Positions 1 through 8,460 of a stretch of DNA of 64,000 nt are shown in pieces. Position 1 is the first letter of the stretch. Every line of letters starts with the position of its first letter. The stretch is taken from assembly GCA_963678235.1 (NCBI GenBank), contig OY782766.1:1798001-1862000 (forward strand), written 5' to 3'. The position numbers were made by a program, and so were the translations under genes. The DNA comes from JABMQB01 sp963678235. Lineage in GTDB: Bacteria; Bacteroidota; Bacteroidia; Bacteroidales; Prolixibacteraceae. The notes beneath the pieces are model-generated. The model was not told where the DNA came from. It made no database searches and saw only the letters and a program-made list of their open reading frames with translations.

Positions 1-2829
1 AGCAGGATCAATTACATGCCACCTGCCCAGTTCGGCATCATACATCCTTGCGCCATAATCATACCAACCAAGCGAAATACCTATATCATCGTCTTGAATC
101 TCCTTACCATTATAGAGGTATTTATTCTCTACCACTTCTAAAGCAAATAATTGCTGTTGGTTCATTACCATGCCAAATGGATAATATTCGGTTGTTTGCA
201 TTAGTTCGGGGTGCCCATTGTCGTGTGCAGCAAATACTGCCCTGGTATTCCCCAAATGGTCTTGCAGGTTATATTCATATCGCCAAAGAACATTTCCTTC
301 ATCTACCACCTTCACTATCCTTCCCGCAGGGGTAAAGATAACTTTTAATTCTTCCTCTTCATATAAAAATGGTCCTGAATAATCTACTTTTTTGTTTGAA
401 TTACTGTTGGAAACCACATTTTTTCGCAATTTCGTTCCAGTCGCAGTATAGGCATAATCAATATAATTAGATGCATCTTTCTCCACTTTTTGTGGCAGGT
501 TCAGATAATTATAAGTTATTTGCGTATTGTTATGGTCGGAATCCATATTTCCGTTGTCATCGTAGGTATAATTTTCAATTCCCTGAATATATCCTCCCTC
601 TTCCGTAGCGTAATCAATTACATTTTGCAATTTATTTGTCCCGGAGTAATAAGTATAATCCAATTCATCAATTTGCGAACCTGCTGCATAACGGGTAAGG
701 TCGGTGATATTTCCGTTGGCATCGTAATCATAATTGGTTTTATAGGCGTCGTTATTACTATTAAAAGAAGCACCATCAGCATAGTTGGCAATTTTTAGAC
801 GGTTTAGTCCATCGTAGGTAAACTGGTAACGTTTCGCTAGTGCATTGGCATCTTTCACCAGCCATTCCATCTGAAAAATGTTTCCGTTGTATAAACCCGA
901 ACCTGCTTCGTAGTTTAATCCCAAAGCAAATAGATCATTTCCAATATTTCCTACATCGTTAATATCGGTGACCCAACCTTTTATATTGTACTTATAATTA
1001 ACTTGCTGGTTAAAGTTACTTCCGGCACTTGTTCCATGAAGGTATTTGCTTTTTAGCTCGCCCAGATCGGTATACTCGTTAGCCGTAAGGGTTATTTCTG
1101 TTCCGCCGTTGTGCTTTAACTTTTCGCTTAACAGTCTCCCCTGATGGTCGTAAACATAAGTAGTTTCGAGCGTTACAGTGTTCGCACCTACCGTATGCGC
1201 GAGCTTGGTAATAAGGGGCTGCCCTGAAAAATTGAAAGCAGTAGATGAGATATCCTTGCCTCCCAAATGGTTATCGGATATTACCTGAATAGCATTGCCA
1301 TATTCATCGTAATAACTTACCGTAACCAATTCATTATTGGTACCAGATTCCGTTAGGTTCAAAGCCCTAATATAGGTCCCGGTAACCAATCCTTTTGTCC
1401 TTGTTTCGTCCTTTGCTGCAAAACCAGACACACCCGGATTTGAAACAAAGTTATAATTCCCGCTGTAGGCAGACAGGTTAACAAAATCATAATTATCGTA
1501 CCAGGTTACCGATTGAATATCGGCAAGAGTTAGCCTGTACGCCGAAGGTATACTTTGGTTTGTGTACCCCTGAAAGGAATTATACGATGAACTCATAACT
1601 TCGTATAAAGTTCCGTTAAAAGCATCAAAAGCATCTTGTATGGTTGCCCTTCCCACTGCATCAACATTTGGGTTTAGCCCTGTTATTACGGGACGGTTAA
1701 AAGCATCATAAAGTGTAACATGCCAATGATTTTCAGCATCTTTGGTCATTGCCAGCCTGTCGCGTTTGTCGTAAACCATATAAACTGTTTGTGCCCCGGG
1801 CAGTTTCTTCTCTATCATCCTTTTCCGTTCGTCATAGTTGTAGTAATAGCATAATAAACTATCATCAGGGCTACTTGCCAATGGAGGTACAACACAACGC
1901 AATAATCCAAAATCATCAAAAATATAATAGGTCGATAACCATGAACTTCCATCGTGAGCACGTTTGCACACTACCCTTCCCAATTTATCTTTATACTCGC
2001 GTGTTTTATGCCCATCCTGATCGGTACTTTCTGTCATATAAAGTTCGTTTGCATCGAAATTATCTGGCGCAAACGTTGGTGAAGTTAAGGTACCCGAAAC
2101 TAACCAGTTTTTTACCGTTTCTTCGGACGATATATTGGTACCATATAGAAAAGAAGTTGGTTTTGCATCCCAGTTTTCACCAACGCTGGTATCCTTAACT
2201 ATCCTGTTTAAAGGAGAACCATCGAAGCCAGTAGTTGAGTACGGCCTTCCATCATCGGGACGCCATTCCTTCGCATTATTGTAGTACGTTTCGCAGGCCG
2301 ATGTTGCGTTGGCAACAAAATCGCCATCGCTATTTGACGACATAAAGGCTAAATACTTTTTTGCCTCCCTTCCATAACCATCGTAAACAATGGGTTGCAC
2401 AATATCCTTATTGTTTGGCGAACCTTCTATATTTATAGATTGTATGAGCCTCCCTAATCCATCGAAATATTCAACTGTTTGCACGGATGGATTTGAGGAT
2501 ACGCTTGTAGCATCTGTATCCCCCACCCTTAAAATAGTTGTATGAATATAATTACGTAAACTATTATTTGTATTATCAAAATTAATATTCTCATCAACCG
2601 TTGGCGTTTCATGGTCAATATCAGGAACAGAATCAGCCGGGACAATATGTACCCACACATCGGAACCTTCAACAGCATGAAAACCATCGGACAATACGAT
2701 TTGATTTGTAGCTACAATTTCAGCTTTTCCGGTGTACTTATCGTTGTTAACAACGTTTGCATCTTGTGCATAAGCGCAAATTTCAAAAAATGCAAGGATA
2801 GTAACTAGTATATATTTTATCTTACGCAT
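1..2829 (-). CDS. RHS repeat protein with DUF6443, C-terminus beyond window
   Basis: The minus frame is open from an ATG at 2829 to base 1 (943 codons, no stop), so the gene continues past the left edge. Residues 1-21 are a signal peptide. Residues about 105-230, starting near VQTVEYFDGLGRLIQSI, match DUF6443, the N-terminal module of Bacteroidota RHS proteins. YD-type repeats follow to about 850 (for example YDYDANGNITDLTRY). The conserved RHS core is at about 850-940: LQDHLGNTRAVF, YLYNGKEIQDD and YDYGARMYDAELGRWHVIDP. In this family the variable C-terminal tip, often a toxin, directly follows the core, so it should lie just outside the window. The start is 5 bases after the preceding gene's stop, which suggests co-transcription. 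Family call firm; toxin function inferred. Confidence 0.9.
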   Translation of the reverse strand, partial: MRKIKYILVTILAFFEICAYAQDANVVNNDKYTGKAEIVATNQIVLSDGFHAVEGSDVWVHIVPADSVPDIDHETPTVDENINFDNTNNSLRNYIHTTILRVGDTDATSVSSNPSVQTVEYFDGLGRLIQSINIEGSPNNKDIVQPIVYDGYGREAKKYLAFMSSNSDGDFVANATSACETYYNNAKEWRPDDGRPYSTTGFDGSPLNRIVKDTSVGENWDAKPTSFLYGTNISSEETVKNWLVSGTLTSPTFAPDNFDANELYMTESTDQDGHKTREYKDKLGRVVCKRAHDGSSWLSTYYIFDDFGLLRCVVPPLASSPDDSLLCYYYNYDERKRMIEKKLPGAQTVYMVYDKRDRLAMTKDAENHWHVTLYDAFNRPVITGLNPNVDAVGRATIQDAFDAFNGTLYEVMSSSYNSFQGYTNQSIPSAYRLTLADIQSVTWYDNYDFVNLSAYSGNYNFVSNPGVSGFAAKDETRTKGLVTGTYIRALNLTESGTNNELVTVSYYDEYGNAIQVISDNHLGGKDISSTAFNFSGQPLITKLAHTVGANTVTLETTYVYDHQGRLLSEKLKHNGGTEITLTANEYTDLGELKSKYLHGTSAGSNFNQQVNYKYNIKGWVTDINDVGNIGNDLFALGLNYEAGSGLYNGNIFQMEWLVKDANALAKRYQFTYDGLNRLKIANYADGASFNSNNDAYKTNYDYDANGNITDLTRYAAGSQIDELDYTYYSGTNKLQNVIDYATEEGGYIQGIENYTYDDNGNMDSDHNNTQITYNYLNLPQKVEKDASNYIDYAYTATGTKLRKNVVSNSNSNKKVDYSGPFLYEEEELKVIFTPAGRIVKVVDEGNVLWRYEYNLQDHLGNTRAVFAAHDNGHPELMQTTEYYPFGMVMNQQQLFALEVVENKYLYNGKEIQDDDIGISLGWYDYGARMYDAELGRWHVIDPA

Positions 2830-2834
2830 CTGCA

Positions 2835-4904
2835 TTATTTTTTAATAAATTTTTCAATTAAAGTAATATCACCCAGAATAAGCGTAAGTAGATAATTTCC
2901 GGAAGCCAGAAACTCTACGTTAATGTTTTGGGTTGACCAAAAAGGATAGTTTATTGTTTCACTGGTATAAACCAAAACACCTTTGGGATCGGTTATTTTT
3001 ACGATAACATTAGCTTTCCCGTTTCCTTCAATCTTCCACGACAAATTTTCTTCAACCGGGTTTGGCCATACATTGTGTGAGAAGAAACTTTTCTTCGTAA
3101 TCTTTTCTATTTCTTCATGAAGAAAGTAAACAATTGTTGAATCAGATTTTGTACATCCATCAACAGATTCAGCATTAACAACACATACCAATGAATCTGT
3201 ATTTTCCAAATAAGTTATTGTCCGGGATGCACCCACAGAACCATCATCCCAGATATAGCTTAAAAAACCAGCATTTGCGGTAAGCTCCTTTGTTTCACCT
3301 TCAAAAAGTTCTATTTTATCTTCTAATCCTAATTGGGGAACCTGTGCAAGTTCAATTACTACCGTATCTTTAGCGCTGCAACCTTTCCCGTCAAATGCTT
3401 CCACAAAATAGGTTCCCGGCAATTCAACAATAATATCCTCTGTCCAAACCTCATCGTTCCAAACATACGAATCAAATCCGCTCCCCTTTACTCCAAGTTC
3501 AACAAATCCCCCTTCACAAATTGGTGCTTCTCCGGCTATGGAAATTTCCAGTTGATCGCAGTTGAAATATTTTGCTATCAATGCATCATTTTTCCCTTTT
3601 GATTGCATAATAACCCCATTTAGATCCAGGGTTTCATCAAAACCACCAGCTAAAATTATGTCACCATCGCTATTTAACGTTACAGCACGACCAAAGGCAA
3701 AAGCATCATTGCCCGGCTCATCATTCCAGATTAAATTACCTTCCTGATCAAAATATGCCAGAAACATATTCTCCGTTTTATCCAAATTTTCTTTAATTAT
3801 TTCCCCTGTTTTTAATGCATATGAACTCCTGAAATAACCTGCAAGCAACATATTGCCAGTCCGGGTTTGAATTGCATCCATTGAATAACATAAAGTTGGG
3901 CTTATGAGTTCCTGATACCATTGATATTCCCCAAGCTCATTGAAATTAATCAAGGCAACTCCCTGCAATGCACTTGTACGGATAGTTTTATCCTCAAAAG
4001 ACAGTTCTCCTGAGTAGTTAATACACGCAGTAATACAATTTGAATTTCCGGTTGAAAGGCCAACAGCATCTATATAACTATTGCCTTCAATATATTTTGC
4101 CCATTTAATTTCATTTTCTTGTTCTTTAAGTAAAATTAGGCCCTTAAAATCTTCATCAGTGGTAAATACATCTTTACTGTTTTCCAGAAACTCAAATAAG
4201 CCATCAACTTGAAACAATAAATACTTTGTATTACTTTCTCCAAATGAGATTGCTTTTAACCGATGTATCCCTTTGCCTTTGGTTAACTCAGCGTCAATCA
4301 CATCTCCTTCGGGCGTCAGAGATATAAGAAATCCCCTTTTCCCTGATCCACTATTGATGGTTTTATCGTTTACTTTAAGAGACCCCTTTAACATCCCTCC
4401 TGCCAATATTGTCCCATCAGCTGCCACTTCCATTACATCCATGGTTGCACTTCCTGAAAAATCCAATCGTTTTAACCAGTCAATTTTACCTGATGGAGTC
4501 CATGCAGCCACAAATAATGAGTGTCCATCTCCAGAATAATCTTGTTTCTCAAAATGGACTTTACCATCTACTGTTCCCGACATTAATATTTTGTTTCCTG
4601 TAACTGCAAGACAATTAGCATTGTCATTGTAATTCCCTCCAAGGCTTTTTATCCAAACAACATTTCCATTTTTATCAAGTTTGGATAAAAAAATATCTTC
4701 AGCACCATAAGCACTGGCCTCTTTTTTCCCTGCTTCTATGGAAATTGAAAATTTTCCTGCTGCATAAATGGAATTTCCGGCGCAAACTATGTCGTTAATT
4801 ACATCTTCTGACTTTCCTCCCAAGCAAGTACCCCACTTAAAAGACTGTTGCCCAATGGAGTGAAAGCCAATCAATAGTAAACTTATTAATAATATGTGTT
4901 TCAT
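2835..4904 (-). CDS. Secreted SBBP/beta-propeller-like protein with T9SS type A sorting domain
   Basis: 689 aa from the ATG at 4904, chosen because it opens a clean signal peptide (MKHILLISLLLIGFHSIGQ); an upstream in-frame ATG at 4982 would overlap the preceding gene. Residues about 20-450 contain degenerate repeats of the type 'GNIVWIKSLGG...D..N.lav.g..I...G', as in SBBP-like beta-propellers. Two Ig-like segments follow, with paired cysteines (PICEGG...GCSAKD and a second ending DGCTKSDS). The last about 80 residues (NVWPNPVEENLSWKI ... GNYLLTLILGD) are a T9SS type A C-terminal domain, so the protein is probably exported by type IX secretion and surface-attached or released. It sits between two RHS-type genes with 5- and 19-base gaps, which suggests the products are made together. 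Ligand unknown. Confidence 0.85.
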   Translation of the reverse strand: MKHILLISLLLIGFHSIGQQSFKWGTCLGGKSEDVINDIVCAGNSIYAAGKFSISIEAGKKEASAYGAEDIFLSKLDKNGNVVWIKSLGGNYNDNANCLAVTGNKILMSGTVDGKVHFEKQDYSGDGHSLFVAAWTPSGKIDWLKRLDFSGSATMDVMEVAADGTILAGGMLKGSLKVNDKTINSGSGKRGFLISLTPEGDVIDAELTKGKGIHRLKAISFGESNTKYLLFQVDGLFEFLENSKDVFTTDEDFKGLILLKEQENEIKWAKYIEGNSYIDAVGLSTGNSNCITACINYSGELSFEDKTIRTSALQGVALINFNELGEYQWYQELISPTLCYSMDAIQTRTGNMLLAGYFRSSYALKTGEIIKENLDKTENMFLAYFDQEGNLIWNDEPGNDAFAFGRAVTLNSDGDIILAGGFDETLDLNGVIMQSKGKNDALIAKYFNCDQLEISIAGEAPICEGGFVELGVKGSGFDSYVWNDEVWTEDIIVELPGTYFVEAFDGKGCSAKDTVVIELAQVPQLGLEDKIELFEGETKELTANAGFLSYIWDDGSVGASRTITYLENTDSLVCVVNAESVDGCTKSDSTIVYFLHEEIEKITKKSFFSHNVWPNPVEENLSWKIEGNGKANVIVKITDPKGVLVYTSETINYPFWSTQNINVEFLASGNYLLTLILGDITLIEKFIKK

Positions 4905-4923
4905 TTGTTTATGTTCAAGAGTT

Positions 4924-7900
4924 TTAATTGGCATAATTGTATTCGTATTTCTTAAGTATTTCCCCTTTGTGGTTTCGAACATATGCTAAGCGACCAAAGT
5001 CATCGTATTCGTAATAGGTTGTGCGTCCATCAGGGCCTGTTTCTGAGGTCATTCCTACTAAAGGTTTGTAGGTATAAAAAGAAACCTGATATTCATCATC
5101 GATTAAAACTGTATTTAATGCAGACTTTAGGTTGTTTACATCGGTAAGGATATCAGAATAAGAGTCTTCTTCAGTGAAGCTTGTTTTATCCACAATTGTT
5201 TGCAATGAAGATAAGCTCAATGTAGAATTACTGCTTACAATTTTTGCAACCGGATGAGTCTCGTTATAAGCCCATAGTATGTATGTTGTTAAACCATCAT
5301 CACCTGTAAACTTTGTAATTTTCCCATCTGTATCGTATGCATCAAATGTAACCTTTAGCTTACCAAGTGTATTCACATTTGAACTATTTACAATTGTTTG
5401 GGGCTTTATTACATTTGGACTATACTGGTGGTAATTAGTTTGAACTTCTTCCCAGGCACTACTCCCTGTATTTATTTTTTTTGTAATTATAGGAGCAATA
5501 ATGTTGCTATCAACCATACTTATATATGGTTGGGTTGATTCTTGGGAAGGATAACTATAATTTACTTCTTGGGTTTTACCATTACTTAATTGTACTACTT
5601 CTCTTTTAGGGAGCAGGTAGTCATCCCAATACTCTATGGTTTTTAAACTTGTAACAGCATTTGCGCCACTTATATTCTCTCTTTTTGTTATGGTAGTTGG
5701 TTTTATACTCGCCGAAACAAATTTGTTATAACCAATACTAAAGATTTCAAAACTATTTCGAGATACCCCCATCTCTGTCAGGTAGTATCCATCTTCATAC
5801 CACCATTGTTCAAAAGTTTCCTGGTTTGCTTCAGTTGCTGAGAATTGCAATCCAATATAACGATGAGCAGAATTTGTAAAAACATCATCTTTTTCGTAAT
5901 AATCATATTGGGTATGTGTTTCAGCAACTAACTCCCCGGATTTATTATAAATTCGGACAAACGAAAGCAAAGGTTCTTTCCAATCGTGTTCAACATTGGT
6001 ATATTTTTGAGGGTTGTAAGTTGTTAATCCGTTAAGATAATTTGAAAATGAATGAGATGAATGGATTTCATAATCTATCAATGGAGATACATTTCCGTTA
6101 AATATGTTATCATACAAGCTTGATTCTCCTTCACCATAAAAATATGGTAACTCATAATCGTATTCAATACTTCCATCTGAGTCATTCCCTTTCGTAATTT
6201 CCACAGATACATTCTGGTATTCAACTAAATTTGAATGAAAAACAGGAGCATACTTTAGATCGCCGGTATAGGTAAATAATCTATAATCAATGCCATATAC
6301 CATATCTGTTGGACCGCAGCTTCCACCGCATGGGTAAGATTTATGAATCCACTGCTCTGAAATTAGATTATTTAATGTTGGTTGGTAATAGTCGCGCATT
6401 TCTCCAGCAGAATAAGCGTAAGAGTTGGTAATGGTATTTCCAAAAGCATCCTTATTTATAATATCTGCTATGCGCAAGCCTGCTCCAACCGTGGGACCAC
6501 CGCTTTCAAGGTTATTAAATTCATTTAACTCATAAACAAATTCAGAACTTCCGCCAGTAGGATAATGAATTTCTTTCAACATCCCCTGCCGAGTTGCAAT
6601 AAGGTTACTACTCTTATCACAAGTGTGTGATGTTGTTGAACTAAAAACACCAAATTGTACATCTCTTTGGTTAATAATTGCCGTAACAATTGGATTCTGC
6701 TCACTTCCCCCTTCAAGTGATAGTTTACCCCGTGAAAATATATTTTGTATTGGAGGCATAGGCTGGTTATTATTTGCATTATTAAAAAATCCCCACCAGT
6801 CCCGGCTATTCGTATTAAACCTATCCATGTGAATATCGGTGCTGTCATAATAATCAAATTGATACTTTTTTACCTCTTTGTTTGCACCGTCATGAATAGA
6901 AATCTGATCCAATAGTTTATGGTTTGTATACTGATTTTCTGTACTCAAATCAAACACAAACTTTTTAACCAGATCATCAGTATTCGTATAAACACCTATA
7001 CTATCTATATAAGAATTCCTCCAATCATCACATGTTTTACAATAAAAGGTTGAAGCATTATCAATAGTATTATAAAATACAACACTACTATTTTTAACCT
7101 TTATACTTTGCGGAATATAGTTTTTATAAAAACGTGGTTTAGTTGAATAGTAGAAATCATCTATATATTTAGGCCAGGTATTTTCATAAACACTATGAGG
7201 ATCATCCAAATAATTTAAATATTCAGTTGTATTAAAAACATCTACAATATAGTGTATCATATTGTTTCCATTAATACGTTCTTTGCTTTGCTCATAAAAC
7301 AATTCAATGGTATCGCTTTTTGTAGCAGATACTACCGAAGTAAGAAACCATCCTGTATTTCCACGTTTCCAAGAGTTTTGAGGATCATCCGGATCAGATT
7401 GATGATTTTCTTCTATCGCTATTTGTCCTTCGGTTCCTTCCCCGAAATAATACTGAGTTCCATCGGTATCTACAATTATTATTTTATGTATATCATAAGT
7501 ACTTCCTCCATTACGGATTTCGTTGTTTGGCAGGATAATTTTAACTGGCTCATAAGGAATGGTCATAGCCTCAACTTCCCCATTCTCCTTTCCTTTCATT
7601 ATAAAACTTCCGGATTTGCCAGAAGGAAGACTATACCTGAATATATCATAATCATTTTCACAATATGATTGTATCAAAACATTATTTACATTCATAACAT
7701 CAAGCAAACCGCCCCAATTTCCATCAGCGCCAATATTAAAACTGTTGATCCAGTCATAGGAATACCCCGTACGAGATGTACCATATTTTAAACTAGTAAA
7801 TGAATAAAATGGGGATGTTGCATTGGTAGTGTCCTTACCAAGCGGATCAATATACGGTAACCAATGTTTGTTATGGTAGGGTGGATCAGCATAAAAATAT

Positions 7901-8319
7901 TCATCTACCTTGTCTACAATCGTCCTTGTTATTACCGCACCGGTATTTAAGCTCCAACCTACACCTAATTGGCTTCCAATATCTTCAACTTTTCGTCCTG
8001 AAGTATTACAACTAATTGAAATTGGAAGGCTTAAAGAACCGGAAACAACGGTATACAAAGGAATACTAATGGCAGTCTTCCCTGTTGAATAATTCACTTC
8101 GTAATTTCCATACTCCTGCATATTAGATAAACTTGGTGATGGAGGAACAACTTCATGCAATTGTTCACCGTTTGTTGAATTAGTTTCTATGGTCGATACA
8201 ACCATAGTTGTATCAACTGGATCAGTTGAATTCGTTCCAATTTCTCCTACTGGAATTTCCTGCGAATACGAAATCAGATTGGCAATTATTAATATATTAA
8301 ACAAAATGATTTTTCTCAT
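4924..8319 (-). CDS. SpvB/RHS-type secreted protein, no toxin tip
   Basis: 1131 aa with an N-terminal signal peptide (residues 1-19, ending ISYS|QE). Residues about 66-135 carry the Bacteroidota SpvB/RHS opening: YGNYEVNYSTGKTAISIPLY, then LPISISCNTSGRKVEDIGSQ and GVGWSLNTGAVI. The long middle is rich in Tyr/Asp/Asn beta-strand repeats. The end (about 1090-1131) is a canonical RHS repeat, GPDGRTTYYEYDDFGRLAYV, and the protein stops there without an RHS core motif or variable tip. It lies upstream of the T9SS protein and the DUF6443 RHS protein. In Tc toxins, SpvB- and RHS-bearing proteins together form a closed shell around a toxin; whether this pair does so is inference. Confidence 0.85.
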   Translation of the reverse strand: MRKIILFNILIIANLISYSQEIPVGEIGTNSTDPVDTTMVVSTIETNSTNGEQLHEVVPPSPSLSNMQEYGNYEVNYSTGKTAISIPLYTVVSGSLSLPISISCNTSGRKVEDIGSQLGVGWSLNTGAVITRTIVDKVDEYFYADPPYHNKHWLPYIDPLGKDTTNATSPFYSFTSLKYGTSRTGYSYDWINSFNIGADGNWGGLLDVMNVNNVLIQSYCENDYDIFRYSLPSGKSGSFIMKGKENGEVEAMTIPYEPVKIILPNNEIRNGGSTYDIHKIIIVDTDGTQYYFGEGTEGQIAIEENHQSDPDDPQNSWKRGNTGWFLTSVVSATKSDTIELFYEQSKERINGNNMIHYIVDVFNTTEYLNYLDDPHSVYENTWPKYIDDFYYSTKPRFYKNYIPQSIKVKNSSVVFYNTIDNASTFYCKTCDDWRNSYIDSIGVYTNTDDLVKKFVFDLSTENQYTNHKLLDQISIHDGANKEVKKYQFDYYDSTDIHMDRFNTNSRDWWGFFNNANNNQPMPPIQNIFSRGKLSLEGGSEQNPIVTAIINQRDVQFGVFSSTTSHTCDKSSNLIATRQGMLKEIHYPTGGSSEFVYELNEFNNLESGGPTVGAGLRIADIINKDAFGNTITNSYAYSAGEMRDYYQPTLNNLISEQWIHKSYPCGGSCGPTDMVYGIDYRLFTYTGDLKYAPVFHSNLVEYQNVSVEITKGNDSDGSIEYDYELPYFYGEGESSLYDNIFNGNVSPLIDYEIHSSHSFSNYLNGLTTYNPQKYTNVEHDWKEPLLSFVRIYNKSGELVAETHTQYDYYEKDDVFTNSAHRYIGLQFSATEANQETFEQWWYEDGYYLTEMGVSRNSFEIFSIGYNKFVSASIKPTTITKRENISGANAVTSLKTIEYWDDYLLPKREVVQLSNGKTQEVNYSYPSQESTQPYISMVDSNIIAPIITKKINTGSSAWEEVQTNYHQYSPNVIKPQTIVNSSNVNTLGKLKVTFDAYDTDGKITKFTGDDGLTTYILWAYNETHPVAKIVSSNSTLSLSSLQTIVDKTSFTEEDSYSDILTDVNNLKSALNTVLIDDEYQVSFYTYKPLVGMTSETGPDGRTTYYEYDDFGRLAYVRNHKGEILKKYEYNYAN

Positions 8320-8327
8320 AGCTTAAA

Positions 8328-8459
8328 TTATTGAAGATAAATATTCTCTAAGGCATTATTTCTTTCCTTAATTGAGGGAAATACCTTAAAACTTCCCTCT
8401 TTTTTATGTCCTAAATCCGTATTTGCATGGGCAGGATCTTGTTCTTCCTTCATAATCAT
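8328..8459 (-). CDS. Small ORF of 43 aa inside the RHS operon
   Basis: The ATG at 8459 begins one base after the stop codon of the upstream LamG gene, and the TAA at 8328 lies 8 bases before the ATG of the SpvB/RHS gene, so the ORF fills almost the whole 141-base gap. The peptide begins MIMKEEQDPAHANT, continues with GSFKVFPSIKERNN and ends ENIYLQ. It is hydrophilic and charged, with no signal peptide or membrane segment. I recognise no family. A hairpin (8374-8399) lies inside it. The tight fit to operon spacing supports a real gene, but no homology evidence is available; it could be a chance ORF in a spacer. Confidence 0.45.
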   Translation of the reverse strand: MIMKEEQDPAHANTDLGHKKEGSFKVFPSIKERNNALENIYLQ

Positions 8460-8460
8460 T

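Noticed and set aside
1749..2198. Plus-strand open frame of 149 codons
   Set aside because: It lies fully inside the RHS gene on the other strand, has no recognisable domain and has odd composition (rich in Tyr, His, Arg). It is an antisense shadow.
8374..8405. Hairpin GAGGGAA/TTCCCTC followed by six Ts on the plus strand, looking like a terminator
   Set aside because: All genes around it are on the minus strand and the hairpin is inside the 43-codon ORF, so there is no plus-strand transcript to end.
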